Source of the DNA: Fortiea sp. LEGE XX443
GTDB lineage: Bacteria > Cyanobacteriota > Cyanobacteriia > Cyanobacteriales > Nostocaceae
Direction: 5' to 3'
NCBI RefSeq assembly: GCF_015206815.1
Contig: NZ_JADEXZ010000005.1
Location: forward strand, 62,001 to 126,000
DNA length: 64,000 nt
Shown: positions 46,778-55,407 of the stretch, piece by piece
Position numbering within the stretch: the first letter of the stretch is position 1
How the letters are laid out: each line of letters starts with the position of its first letter
Made by a program: the position numbers and the translations under genes
The notes under the pieces: generated by a model
What the model saw: the letters and a program-made list of their open reading frames with translations, nothing else
Database searches by the model: none
What the model was told of the DNA's origin: nothing

Positions 46778-47245
46778 ATTTATATAAAATTTTCTAATTT
46801 ATTAAAAACTTTCAGTGTTAAAAGTGAAAATAAAATATCTCTAAAATCAGAGAATTGTTAATAAATATAACGCACGTATAAATTTTTAGCCATGTACCTA
46901 AAATCATCAAAAAGTATTTGCCTGGATTAATAGGGAAAAATACTATTAACATAGATTTGATTGGTGTTAAAGACTAAGGAATAAAAATTTGCATACTTTG
47001 TTTTGTGCAGAACTCTCTTAACAAGACAGTCCTCCACAAGTTCCTCATATTGTAATGTTAAATTTTTGTTTAGATTGGTTTAAAGAAATGTTTCGCTTTG
47101 TATTTTTTTAGTAAACACCAAAATTAGATACCGTTTCGTCAAATCAATTGCAGCACGTCGAGCCAGCTGTAGCGATAATTGATTGAATGAAGATTCCGAA
47201 AAGAATACCGAAAGCCTTGGACAATGCAAACAAAGGAGGAAACAG
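46778..47245. other. AT-rich divergent intergenic region
   Basis: These 468 bases separate the minus-strand hybrid kinase from the plus-strand activase-like gene and should contain both promoters. I see no gene, no clear hairpin and no named operator. An AAAGGAGGA ribosome site lies at the right end, before 47246. Confidence 0.5.
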
Positions 47246-47869
47246 ATGGAAACTCAACCAACTCAACCATCACAAACACTCCCAGAAATTCCCCTTGGCT
47301 ATCTCAACATTATGGGCTACGTGGACGAGTCAGAAGTAAACGGCCCTGGTTGTCGTGCTGTTGTCTGGGTACAAGGTTGTCTGCGTGAGTGTTCTGGTTG
47401 CTTTAATCCTGAGTCTTGGCCATTTGAGATTAACCAACTAATTTCTGTAGATACCCTCGCCGCACAAATTCTCAGCAAACCACAAAACACAGGCGTAAGT
47501 TTCTCCGGCGGTGAACCCTTTTGGCAAGCACCTGCATTAGCCGCTTTAGCACGTCAACTCAAAGCCGCTGGTTTAAATGTTATGTCTTTTACAGGTTTTA
47601 CCCTCAAGCAACTCCAGTCTGATTCTGCACCTCCAGGTTCTCAAGAATTATTAGAGCAGTTAGATATCTTAATTGATGGGCCATTTGTAGAATCTCTGGC
47701 AATTAACTCTCCCAATTCTCCAGTTTCTTCCAGTAATCAACGGGTGAATGTCTTTACCCCAGCTTTAGTAAACCAAATTACTTGGGCTAGTGACCAAATA
47801 GAAATCCATATCCTCAAGGATGGTAGTCGCATTGTCACCGGCTATCGTGGTCGGTTGGAGTTGACTTGA
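47246..47869 (+). CDS. Radical-SAM 4Fe-4S activase-like protein (NrdG-type)
   Basis: Encodes 207 aa. ATG 47246 follows AAAGGAGGA at 5-6 bases; a longer frame from 47183 lacks this. The C45-x3-C49-x2-C52 motif (VQGCLRECSGCFNP) binds the radical-SAM cluster, and VSFSGGEPFWQ is the SAM-binding GGE motif. The size and the NPESWPFE segment fit the anaerobic ribonucleotide-reductase activase family or its 4Fe-4S single-cluster relatives. No NrdD or other glycyl-radical enzyme is adjacent, so its partner is unknown; it may activate a different enzyme. Confidence 0.85.
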   Translation: METQPTQPSQTLPEIPLGYLNIMGYVDESEVNGPGCRAVVWVQGCLRECSGCFNPESWPFEINQLISVDTLAAQILSKPQNTGVSFSGGEPFWQAPALAALARQLKAAGLNVMSFTGFTLKQLQSDSAPPGSQELLEQLDILIDGPFVESLAINSPNSPVSSSNQRVNVFTPALVNQITWASDQIEIHILKDGSRIVTGYRGRLELT

Positions 47870-48063
47870 AAAGAACGGCGAGAATTAATATCGTGTCTAG
47901 ATCATTGGTAATTCTTAATTTTTAATTAAGTAGAAGAACCAGATAAAGATAACCATTCAAGAAAAATTACCAGGCTAAAACCCTCTTTCTTCCTACTTTA
48001 TCTCGACAAAAAATATTTACGCTGCCCTACTTTTAGCCTTTACAGGCAGTACATAATACTGAA

Positions 48064-48840
48064 ATGATGATGGATCATTTTCAGTACTTTGATATGCGAC
48101 AATTATTTCAGTATCTACGTACATCGGTAATCCTCTGCCTACTTTGTTTAGTGTTAGGCTGGTCACTACCTGCACAAGCGGCTACTCAAGTTGATTCTAA
48201 ACTGGAACAGCAAGTCTTACAGATTCTCCGCGACAATCCAAAAGCCATTATCAATGCTGTACAAGGATATCAGCTGAAACAGCAAGAAACATTACAGCAA
48301 GCACAACAGGCTTTTTTACAAGATTTAAAGACTGATCCTCAAGGTGTGATTGGAGATTCACCTACAACTGGCGCAACTAAATCAAAAACTGTGCTGGTAG
48401 AATTCTCTGATTTTCAATGTCCTTACTGTGCTGAGGTACATAAAACACTGAAGTCTGTGGTAGAAAAGCACAAGGATAATTTGACATTGGTTTATAAAAA
48501 TTTACCCTTGACTTTATCCCATACAGAAGCATTACCAGCTGCACAAGCGGCTTGGGCTGCTAAACAGCAAGGTAAGTTTTGGGAATATCATGATGCTTTG
48601 TTTACAAATCAAAAGCAACTAGGTGAAACTTTGTACTTGGATCTTGCCAAAAAACTCAATCTAGATTTACCGAAGTTTGAGAGCGATCGCAAGCTTGCTA
48701 AAACGGCGATTGAGAAAGATGTCCAACTTGCTGACAAATTAGGCATTACTGGCACACCTTTCTTAGTGATCAATACTGAAAATTACACTGGTGCGGTACA
48801 AGCATCAGAAATCGAAGGTAGATTGGCTAACGCCAGTTAA
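48064..48840 (+). CDS. DsbA-like periplasmic thiol oxidoreductase
   Basis: Encodes 258 aa from ATG 48064; ATG 48094 is an equally possible start and would give a more standard signal peptide (MRQLFQYLRTSVILCLLCLV, cleavage near AQAATQ). No SD distinguishes them. Residues about 95-250 are a thioredoxin-like DsbA/BdbD (Thioredoxin_4) domain with the active site C119-P-Y-C122 and the cis-Pro in GITGTPFLVI. It should introduce or exchange disulfides in exported proteins in the periplasm. VKOR-type reoxidases serve this role in cyanobacteria but none is in the window. Confidence 0.9.
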   Translation: MMMDHFQYFDMRQLFQYLRTSVILCLLCLVLGWSLPAQAATQVDSKLEQQVLQILRDNPKAIINAVQGYQLKQQETLQQAQQAFLQDLKTDPQGVIGDSPTTGATKSKTVLVEFSDFQCPYCAEVHKTLKSVVEKHKDNLTLVYKNLPLTLSHTEALPAAQAAWAAKQQGKFWEYHDALFTNQKQLGETLYLDLAKKLNLDLPKFESDRKLAKTAIEKDVQLADKLGITGTPFLVINTENYTGAVQASEIEGRLANAS

Positions 48841-48860
48841 ACTGATCAATTAAATTAGGC

Positions 48861-48890
48861 TTGTGGTTAGCACTAAAGTGCTAACCACAA
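48861..48890. terminator. Bidirectional terminator between convergent genes
   Basis: TTGTGGTTAGCACT and AGTGCTAACCACAA form a perfect 14-bp stem with a 2-base turn (effectively a tetraloop). It lies between the plus-strand DsbA-like gene (stop at 48840) and the minus-strand zinc-ribbon gene (stop at 48910). Confidence 0.7.
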
Positions 48891-48909
48891 ACCAGCAAAA
48901 CTCTTATCT

Positions 48910-49281
48910 TTAATCTTCCAATGATTGGGCTGGTACTTCCACCGCAGTAACATCAATTGTGCCTTCTGGTGCAAAGCGCTGGAAGTGTCCTTGTTGGACT
49001 GATAGCCGTTCTCCACAGTTAGGACACTGTAATTGACTATTGTTTAAACCTGTAAATTCATATTCACAGACAGGACATTTGTCACTTACGATGTTACGTT
49101 GTAGCCACCAGCGAAACCCAAGAAATGCAACTACAGGTGCTAGTGACAGCAGTAGGAAAAGAATAAATAAAGATTTCACTAACCAACCCAAGCCCAATGT
49201 TCCTAGCAACCAGATAACTGCTAATAAAGTGAGCAAAGGGCGGAGATTTACCAGATTCAATTGAGAATTGTTAAAGCTCAT
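48910..49281 (-). CDS. Two-helix membrane protein with a zinc ribbon
   Basis: Encodes 123 aa from ATG 49281; an upstream frame to 49335 is less likely. Two membrane helices occupy residues about 14-62 (PLLTLLAVIWLLGTLGLGWL and FILFLLLSLAPVVAFLGF). The C-terminal half holds a CPVCEYEF...CPNCGERL pair, a rubredoxin-like zinc ribbon. The family is common in cyanobacteria and without known function. The acidic C-terminal tail may be cytoplasmic. It is convergent with the DsbA-like gene. Confidence 0.82.
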   Translation of the reverse strand: MSFNNSQLNLVNLRPLLTLLAVIWLLGTLGLGWLVKSLFILFLLLSLAPVVAFLGFRWWLQRNIVSDKCPVCEYEFTGLNNSQLQCPNCGERLSVQQGHFQRFAPEGTIDVTAVEVPAQSLED

Positions 49282-49336
49282 TTTTAAAATACTTTCTTGC
49301 TCTCTTTCTAGGATAGCGAGTTTATTGGAAGTCAAC

Positions 49337-49393
49337 TGAAGTATGAAGTGTGTTCGCCCCTGGCGTTCCCGCAGGGTAGTGTGAAGTGTGAAA
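49337..49393. repeat. STRR (TGAAGTG) interrupted by a GC-rich insert
   Basis: TGAAGTA and TGAAGTG (49337-49350) are followed by a GC-rich palindromic block (TTCGCCCCTGGCGTTCCCGC, about 49353-49378) and then TGAAGTG again (49382-49388). Same nested plan as three other sites in the window. Confidence 0.65.
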
Positions 49394-49416
49394 TTAAGTT
49401 ATTGGAGTTTAGATTG

Positions 49417-50580
49417 TTAACTTTTGATTAAAGACAACAGCTGCTGTCGGAAGGCTGTTATCCCGAAATGAGCGATCGCTTGTTCTCGCAACCACTTTCC
49501 ATCACAACGTTGGTCGTTCCCGTGGAGAATTTCAATACAAGCTGTGGCGACTGCATCAGCATCGCGGTGTGGCACTCGCCAGCCTAATTTACCATCTTGT
49601 AAGGGGTCAGCGGAGCCGTCAGCATCACCAGATAATACAGGTACGCCACAAGCCATTGCTTCTAGATAAACAATTCCAAAGCCTTCTTGAGAAGGCATGA
49701 TGTAAGCATCAGCAAGGCGGTAGTGTGAGATTAAATCTTCTGTAGGGACAAAGCCAGCAAAGACAACGCGATCGCTCATACCCAAATCTTTCGCCAACTG
49801 TGCCAATCGTGGTTGGTCATCACCACGACCAATTACTAAATATTTTACTTCTGGAAACACCTGGGCAATCTTTGGTAATGCTCGAATCGTCACATCTACA
49901 CCTTTGTAAATATCTCCTGACCACAGACGCGCCACTGTCATTAAGACTTTGGCATTTGTTAAGCCATACTTTTCCACTAATTCTGGACGTTTTGTCCCTG
50001 GTGTAAATTTGTCTCCATCAATTGCACAAGGAAGCATTTTAACTTTGCTGGGGTCAATACCATTAGCAGCACAAGCGCGATCGCGGCTGTAGCGGCTGAT
50101 TGTCCAAATTTCACTGGCTGCGGCTAGTGCGCGGCGTTCTTGATTTCTTAACGGTTCCCAAACTTCTTTACCGTAGGTGAGGACTGTGTAGGGAATACCT
50201 AGAGGCTGACAAAGGGTTTGGATTAATACTGCTAGTTTAATATGACCACAAAACACATGTTTTGGGCGTTGTTGCCAGAGGAATTTTAGCAAAGCCCCTG
50301 CCATATTAATTCTCCCTATTTGAGGAGACTGATTTTTAAAATAATGAAATTTTAAACTATCCGACTCAAAAGGATTTGAGCAGTCAGGACTATCTCGCAG
50401 TACAAATACTTCTGTCTTGTCGCTTGTATTCAATTCTAAATAAGCCTGAAAAATATCTTTTACATAAGATTGAATACCACCTTCGCAAGCAAAAATCTCG
50501 ATAAAAGCGAAGACATGGTTAGTTTTTATGTTAATTTTGTGACTGGTTTTAGGGTTTTGTCCCACTACATCACTCAGCAT
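49417..50580 (-). CDS. Family 4 glycosyltransferase
   Basis: Encodes 387 aa with a GT-B fold. The N-terminal acceptor domain begins VFAFIEIFACEGGIQSYVKD. The C-terminal donor domain has LMTVARLWSGDIYKGVDV, YLVIGRGDDQPRLAQLAKDL and the E-x7-E motif (EGFGIVYLEAMACGVPV) that binds the sugar nucleotide. No membrane segment. It probably transfers a sugar to a lipid or polysaccharide at the cytoplasmic face. It is isolated from other polysaccharide genes here, so the product cannot be named. Confidence 0.92.
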   Translation of the reverse strand: MLSDVVGQNPKTSHKINIKTNHVFAFIEIFACEGGIQSYVKDIFQAYLELNTSDKTEVFVLRDSPDCSNPFESDSLKFHYFKNQSPQIGRINMAGALLKFLWQQRPKHVFCGHIKLAVLIQTLCQPLGIPYTVLTYGKEVWEPLRNQERRALAAASEIWTISRYSRDRACAANGIDPSKVKMLPCAIDGDKFTPGTKRPELVEKYGLTNAKVLMTVARLWSGDIYKGVDVTIRALPKIAQVFPEVKYLVIGRGDDQPRLAQLAKDLGMSDRVVFAGFVPTEDLISHYRLADAYIMPSQEGFGIVYLEAMACGVPVLSGDADGSADPLQDGKLGWRVPHRDADAVATACIEILHGNDQRCDGKWLREQAIAHFGITAFRQQLLSLIKS

Positions 50581-50736
50581 TTATGTTTTTATTTAGATAA
50601 ATTTCATTCTCTTACAGCTTGAGTTATCCCAATGCTGCTGCCAAATTTTAGCAAAGGAGTAACTACAATCGTATGCTGACTTTACTTAAGTGAGTATTTT
50701 TTTTTATACAAACTTTTTTAGTTAACCAGTGGGAAT

Positions 50737-51171
50737 TTATTGGCTGGCGTATTTGACAATTATCAGGCAATTTCTATCATCCATGCTACGTTCGTAGACA
50801 ACCCGATCAGTTAAACGCCTCAGTAGGAACCATCCATAGCCGCCTACTTGCAGAGTACCTGGTTCTGGCTCGGCGATCGCATCAGGATTAAAAGGTTTGC
50901 CATGATCCCAAATTCTGATTTCCAGTCGGTCAACCCACAGAGTAACTTCAATCTCTATAGTTGTTTCCGGTGGTAAAGCCCGATGAGCGTGACGAACTGC
51001 GTTGGTAAAGCCCTCTGCTAATGCTAAATTGAGTCGATAAAGTTGGGTATCTGACCAACCAAATTGAAATACATATTGCAGACAAAATTGCTCAAACCAT
51101 TGTTGCACTCTATTTAAGAGCGTAAGGTCGCTCTTTACCGTCAGATGGTCTCGCTCCACCATGCTCAGCAT
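50737..51171 (-). CDS. RsbW-type anti-sigma factor kinase / HATPase_c_2 protein
   Basis: Encodes 144 aa, a single GHKL ATPase domain. The N-box is LALAEGFTNAVRHAHR and the G1 box IWDHGKPFNP; GGYGWFLLRRLTDRVVYER is the lid and G2 region. Such proteins bind anti-sigma antagonists and phosphorylate them, or serve as ATPase modules in partner-switching regulation. No SpoIIAA/RsbV-like partner is next to it. It lies upstream of petD on the same strand with about 265 bases between. Confidence 0.88.
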   Translation of the reverse strand: MLSMVERDHLTVKSDLTLLNRVQQWFEQFCLQYVFQFGWSDTQLYRLNLALAEGFTNAVRHAHRALPPETTIEIEVTLWVDRLEIRIWDHGKPFNPDAIAEPEPGTLQVGGYGWFLLRRLTDRVVYERSMDDRNCLIIVKYASQ

Positions 51172-51339
51172 TGACCTTGACTTAAATATTCAATAAAAAA
51201 TGTTTTTACTTGTTGACTTTTTAGCAGAATTCTAGGAGGAAAAATTTACTCCATAACTCTGTAAGACTAGTAAGACAGTAAGATTGTGAGACAGTCCAAA
51301 ACTAAACATCCAAGATGCTACCCACCTGGATTACTAAAA

Positions 51340-51442
51340 TTGACGCTTGTTGAGTGTTTCACCAGCATATTTTCACGGAGTATGAGTGGCGTTAACCACC
51401 ACTCACATCCTTGTACATGCTACTGAAACTTACAAGCGTCAA
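51340..51442. repeat. 103-nt imperfect palindrome downstream of petD
   Basis: Outer arms TTGACGCTTGT (51340-51350) and ACAAGCGTCAA (51432-51442) pair perfectly. Inner pairings GTTTCA/TGAAAC, AGCAT/ATGCT and GAGTGG/CCACTC continue toward a GTTAAC centre. The whole block can form one long hairpin. It ends 25 bases past the petD stop, so it may be the petBD terminator, a 3' stabiliser, or a palindromic MITE. Confidence 0.65.
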
Positions 51443-51467
51443 AGCACTTTTTGGTAACTAATCTAAT

Positions 51468-51950
51468 TTAGAACAGTCCCAAGGTCAAGGATTTGTCTAA
51501 GGGTAAAGCAGCACCAATACCCAACCACAGAGTTACGAGAGTTCCAAACAGAAATACTGTAGTCGCAACTGGACGACGGAAGGGGTTTTGGAACTTATTA
51601 ACGTTCTCAATAAAGGGAACAAGAATTAGTCCCAAAGGTACAGAAGCCATTGCTAACACTCCTAAAAGTTTATTAGGAAGCGATCGCAAAATTTGGAATA
51701 CAGGGTACAAGTACCACTCTGGCAAAATTTCCAATGGTGTAGCAAAGGGATCTGCTGGTTCACCTGTCATTGCTGGATCTAGTACAGCTAGAGCCACAAG
51801 ACAAGCGAAAGATCCCATGATTACAACTGGGAAAATGTAAAGTAGGTCATTAGGCCAAGCGGGTTCACCGTAATAGTTGTGACCCATACCCTTGGCGAGT
51901 TTGGCTCTTAAATTAGGATCGCTCAGATCGGGTTTTTTCTGTGTTGCCAT
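51468..51950 (-). CDS. petD: Cytochrome b6f subunit IV
   Basis: Encodes 160 aa, the standard length, with three membrane helices. The PEWY motif of the plastoquinol-oxidising site is present ([18 protein letters not shown]). The N-terminus [20 protein letters not shown] is typical. It works with cytochrome b6 in the thylakoid cytochrome b6f complex between the photosystems and in respiration. It lies 245 bases downstream of petB on the same strand, the conserved petBD order. Confidence 0.98.
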   Translation of the reverse strand: MATQKKPDLSDPNLRAKLAKGMGHNYYGEPAWPNDLLYIFPVVIMGSFACLVALAVLDPAMTGEPADPFATPLEILPEWYLYPVFQILRSLPNKLLGVLAMASVPLGLILVPFIENVNKFQNPFRRPVATTVFLFGTLVTLWLGIGAALPLDKSLTLGLF

Positions 51951-52195
51951 TTTTCAGTGCGCTCTCCTGCTGAATTTCAGTTAAAGCATTGATATCAGCC
52001 ATTTGCTATGAGGCTACCCTGGTCTTACATCTGTTAAAAAACCTTAGACAAGGGAGTTTTTAGCTTTTAGCTTCCTATAAAAGTGTCTGCGATTGTCTCG
52101 CTTATGTGCCATACCTGATTTTTCATCAGTTTAAGACAAACAACTTTATCTGGAAATAGCTGTTGCCTTTTGACATTTTGGCTGAACAATTTCGA

Positions 52196-52843
52196 TTACA
52201 AAGGGCCGGAAATACCTTGCTTGCGGATCATCAAGAAGTGGAACAGCATGAAGACTGCAATTAACCAAGGTAAAACAAAGGTGTGGGCGCTGTAGTAGCG
52301 AGTTAGGGTTCCTTGACCAACACTGGAACCACCACGCAGCAAGTCAGAAATCAGTGTTCCAACCACGGGAATTGCTTCTGGTACGCCACTAACGATTTTC
52401 ACAGCCCAGTAGCCAACCTGATCCCAAGGTAAAGAGTAGCCTGTAACTCCAAAAGAAACGGTGATTACAGCCAAAATTACGCCACTAACCCAAGTTAGTT
52501 CGCGGGGCTTTTTAAAACCACCAGTCAGGTAAACCCGGAAGACGTGCAGAATCATCATTAACACCATCATGCTGGCAGACCAGCGGTGAATGGAGCGAAT
52601 TAGCCAACCGAAGTTTACTTCGTTCATGATGTACTGCACCGAAGAGTAAGCTTCAGCAACTGTTGGCTTGTAGTAGAACGTCATGGCAAATCCAGTGGCG
52701 AACTGGATGAGAAAGCAAGTTAAGGTAATTCCACCTAAACAGTAAAAAATATTGACGTGAGGAGGGACGTACTTGCTTGTTACGTCTTCAGCGAGCGCTT
52801 GAATTTCCAAGCGTTCCTCAAACCAGTCGTAAACGTTGGCCAT
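52196..52843 (-). CDS. petB: Cytochrome b6
   Basis: Encodes 215 aa with four membrane helices. The four heme-b histidines lie in the [13 protein letters not shown] and SAHTFVLPW helices, with partner positions near [13 protein letters not shown] and FMLFHFL. Cys35 (NIFYCLGG), the covalent attachment point of heme c(n), is conserved. It is the core electron-transfer subunit of the thylakoid b6f complex. The gene is divergent from ctpA with a 361-base spacer that carries a large hairpin. Confidence 0.98.
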   Translation of the reverse strand: MANVYDWFEERLEIQALAEDVTSKYVPPHVNIFYCLGGITLTCFLIQFATGFAMTFYYKPTVAEAYSSVQYIMNEVNFGWLIRSIHRWSASMMVLMMILHVFRVYLTGGFKKPRELTWVSGVILAVITVSFGVTGYSLPWDQVGYWAVKIVSGVPEAIPVVGTLISDLLRGGSSVGQGTLTRYYSAHTFVLPWLIAVFMLFHFLMIRKQGISGPL

Positions 52844-53204
52844 ACAATCTCAAGTTCCTAAAAATCGGTTGCGGTTGATAAATCTCCCAATTGGCAATTT
52901 TGGGATTTTCACAAAAAGGTTATTTTTTGCTTTTTTGCTGTCAGAGTGAGTAGAGTTTTAAGCAACTTAACACTCTGTAAATATGAAATATATGGCGCTC
53001 TCTTTGCAACCAAACACTTAAAATGTCAGTTCCAAAGTAGATCTTATCGTTTGCCGAGTGCATTGCTCTCATTAGTTGCCCTAACAATTTGATGAGAGCA
53101 ATGCACTACTTCTATAAAAAAAGTAACATAGTCGAGAGATAGATTTCATCAATAACAAGAGAACTGGGCAGTTCTATACAATTTGGGTTCAGGTGGGATT
53201 GAAA
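52844..53204. promoter_or_regulatory. Divergent petB / ctpA promoter region
   Basis: The spacer should contain promoters for petBD (minus) and ctpA (plus). Its main visible structure is the 16-bp-stem hairpin at 53057-53107, listed separately. I cannot assign -35/-10 elements with confidence. Confidence 0.5.
53057..53107. promoter_or_regulatory. Large perfect hairpin between petB and ctpA
   Basis: AGTGCATTGCTCTCAT (53057-53072) and ATGAGAGCAATGCACT (53092-53107) form a perfect 16-bp stem with a 19-base loop. It lies 97 bases before the ctpA start and about 215 bases before petB. No T-run follows on either strand, so it is not an ordinary terminator. Confidence 0.6.
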
Positions 53205-54452
53205 ATGGGGTTCATGCAAAAGCACGTTTTTCGGGTAGGATTTTCATTATTTTTGGCGTTTTGTTTGGCGATGGGGGGATTTATCCCCCAAGCAACAGCT
53301 TTGACAAATGAGCAAAAGCTAGTTTCAGAAGTTTGGCGCATTGTCAATCGCTCTTATCTAGATGAGACATTTAATCATCAAAACTGGGCAGATGTAAGAC
53401 AAAAAGCACTACAAAAGCCGCTGACTAGCCAAGAAGGTGCTTACACAGCGATTCAGTCCATGCTCAAGAGCTTGGATGATCCTTTTACCCGCTTTTTAGA
53501 TCCAGAACAGTACCGCAGTTTGCAGGTCAATACTTCTGGAGAGTTGACTGGGGTTGGTTTGCAAATTGCGCTTAATCCTCATACAGGTCAACTAGAAGTA
53601 GTCTCGCCAATTGCAGGTTCACCAGCAGATAAAGCAGGTATGAGACCGCGCGATCGCATTCTCAAAATTGAAGGATTTTCTACAGAGAATTTGACCCTTG
53701 ATGAAGCAGCGGCCAGAATGCGTGGCCCCATTGGCAGTTTAGTAACCCTGTTAATTGAACGCGATGGAGAGGAACAGCAAGAAGTTAGGATTGTGCGCGA
53801 TCGCATTGAACTCAACCCCGTTGTTGCCGAATTGCGTACTTCTTCTCAAGGTACATCCATTGGCTACCTTCGTCTCACTCAATTTAATGCGAATGCTGCT
53901 ATGGAGTTGGCACACGCTATTAATAGTCTAGAAAAAAAAGGCGCTGCTGCCTATATTTTAGATTTACGCAACAATCCTGGTGGACTTTTACAGGCTGGAA
54001 TTGAAATTGCTCGGCTGTGGTTAGATTCTGGTACTATTGTCTACACAGTCAATCGCCAAGGTGTTCAGGGCAGTTTTGAAGCCTTTGGCCCGTCACTGAC
54101 AAAAGATCCGTTAGTCATTTTGGTCAATCAAGGAACTGCTAGTGCTAGTGAAATTCTTGCTGGCGCATTGCAAGATAATGGCCGGGCTAAGTTGGTAGGC
54201 GAAACTACTTTTGGTAAAGGCTTAATTCAATCTTTATTTGAATTGTCTGATGGTTCAGGTTTAGCAGTCACTATTGCTAAATATGAAACTCCGCAGCATC
54301 GAGATATTAACAAATTAGGAATTAAACCAGATCAGGTGGTTACTCAACAGCCAATTAACCGCGAACAGATTGCTACAGAAGCAGATTTGCAATATCAAGC
54401 CGCCATAGAAGTACTAGCAAAAAATGCTGTAGTTGTAGGGAGTAGGGAATAG
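53205..54452 (+). CDS. ctpA: Carboxyl-terminal processing protease
   Basis: Encodes 415 aa from ATG 53205 (AGGTGGG about 8 bases upstream; GTG 53193 and ATG 53214 are alternatives). Signal peptide at residues 1-33 (FSLFLAFCLAMGGFIPQATA). A PDZ domain spans about residues 105-190 (GVGLQIALNPHTGQLEVVSP), followed by the S41 domain with catalytic S313 (GTASASEIL) and K338 (TFGKGLIQ), 25 residues apart as in known D1 proteases. It probably trims the C-terminus of photosystem II D1 in the lumen. The petBD-ctpA neighbourhood is conserved in cyanobacteria. The last four residues and stop codon lie in a heptad repeat. Confidence 0.93.
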   Translation: MGFMQKHVFRVGFSLFLAFCLAMGGFIPQATALTNEQKLVSEVWRIVNRSYLDETFNHQNWADVRQKALQKPLTSQEGAYTAIQSMLKSLDDPFTRFLDPEQYRSLQVNTSGELTGVGLQIALNPHTGQLEVVSPIAGSPADKAGMRPRDRILKIEGFSTENLTLDEAAARMRGPIGSLVTLLIERDGEEQQEVRIVRDRIELNPVVAELRTSSQGTSIGYLRLTQFNANAAMELAHAINSLEKKGAAAYILDLRNNPGGLLQAGIEIARLWLDSGTIVYTVNRQGVQGSFEAFGPSLTKDPLVILVNQGTASASEILAGALQDNGRAKLVGETTFGKGLIQSLFELSDGSGLAVTIAKYETPQHRDINKLGIKPDQVVTQQPINREQIATEADLQYQAAIEVLAKNAVVVGSRE

Positions 54453-54477
54453 GGAATAGGGAATGGGGAATAGGGAA
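54444..54477. repeat. AGGGAAT heptanucleotide repeat overlapping the ctpA stop
   Basis: Units AGGGAAT, AGGGAAT, AGGGAAT, GGGGAAT, AGGGAA run from 54444. The TAG stop of ctpA is formed inside the first to second unit, so the repeat has set the C-terminus of the protein. Confidence 0.85.
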
Positions 54478-54484
54478 GTCTAGT

Positions 54485-54513
54485 AGGTTGGGTTCCGTTC
54501 CTCCACCCAACCT
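54485..54513. terminator. Bidirectional hairpin between ctpA and the MBL gene
   Basis: AGGTTGGGT and ACCCAACCT form a perfect 9-bp stem with an 11-base loop. The genes on either side converge on it (ctpA stop 54452, MBL stop 54528). The GTAGGTTGGGTT type hairpin is also a common dispersed repeat. Confidence 0.55.
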
Positions 54514-54527
54514 TCATTTCTCTACAC

Positions 54528-55214
54528 TCACAAAAGCGGTTTTACTTGCAACAAAACTTGCAGATCCAACGAAGCAAGCTGTTGATATGCTTGGTCTATC
54601 ACACGTTTACCTCTGAGAAACCCCGTATTTGCACCCGGACAAATATACTCAAGGGTTTCTGGTGTAAAGCGATCGAGTAAAGATTGAATATTTTTAATTT
54701 GTCTAGGCCAGTGAAAGGTTTTGGCTGTGCGTAATGGGACTGGTTCACCATGCTGATTCGGAACTAAATGGCGACCAGAAAATAGAATCCCGCCTAAGCT
54801 ATTGTAGTAAAGGCAAGATGAGCCAGGAGAATGGCCTGGTGTCCAAATTACTTGTGCTGTAGAAGTAAGAGTAATTTCTTGGGTAAAGTTAGTAACGGTT
54901 AAGCCTGGTAATAAATAAGCTTCTTGTTCTTGAATTAAAACCTCACAACCTAAAGCTTGCTGGAGTTCTGCTGTTTTGCCAATAGCACCACGGTGAGTGA
55001 TAAATAACCACCGTACACCTCCATGCGATCGCAAAAAATCTAGATTTATTTGATCAGAAGCTGGGCAATCGATGAGGATATTGCCTTCATTTCTTACAAT
55101 GAAGTAAGAAGTTCCTCCCAATGTATCCCGATTTGGTGGAAAAGCAAAAATACTATCTAGTACAGGACGTGGTGGCTTAACTGTATGACTGGGTTGTTGA
55201 GGTAAGGAACTCAT
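54528..55214 (-). CDS. MBL-fold protein with degraded metal-binding motif
   Basis: Encodes 228 aa from ATG 55214; the frame begins two codons earlier with TTG. The overall metallo-beta-lactamase layout is kept: GGTSYFIVRNEGNILIDCPA, VIWTPGHSPGSSCLYY and ILFSGRHLVPNQ. However, the HxHxDH metal motif is replaced by ITHRGAIGKTAEL, which keeps only the first His. It may bind one metal, none, or use an altered site. There is no signal peptide. The same degraded sequence is, I believe, shared by cyanobacterial homologues, which would indicate a changed function rather than decay. Confidence 0.82.
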   Translation of the reverse strand: MSSLPQQPSHTVKPPRPVLDSIFAFPPNRDTLGGTSYFIVRNEGNILIDCPASDQINLDFLRSHGGVRWLFITHRGAIGKTAELQQALGCEVLIQEQEAYLLPGLTVTNFTQEITLTSTAQVIWTPGHSPGSSCLYYNSLGGILFSGRHLVPNQHGEPVPLRTAKTFHWPRQIKNIQSLLDRFTPETLEYICPGANTGFLRGKRVIDQAYQQLASLDLQVLLQVKPLL

Positions 55215-55407
55215 GAGCAAAAACTGAACGAAAATGAGGAGTGATAAAAATTTAGTAACAGAGTTGCAGTGCTTAAGAATTAACCCTTAAGAATTAACAA
55301 TTGCTGTTAACCATGAGCAAAAATTGGGGTTTTAGAGTCTGCTTTGTGGTGAGGGCTGTAGTCCCGACACTACTGGTGGGACATTTTTCCAAATTACTAA
55401 AGAACAC

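Noticed and set aside
47246-47869. QueE (7-carboxy-7-deazaguanine synthase) assignment
   Set aside because: The C-x3-C-x2-C motif alone fits, but the segments around it and the absence of other queuosine genes fit the NrdG-like activase family better.
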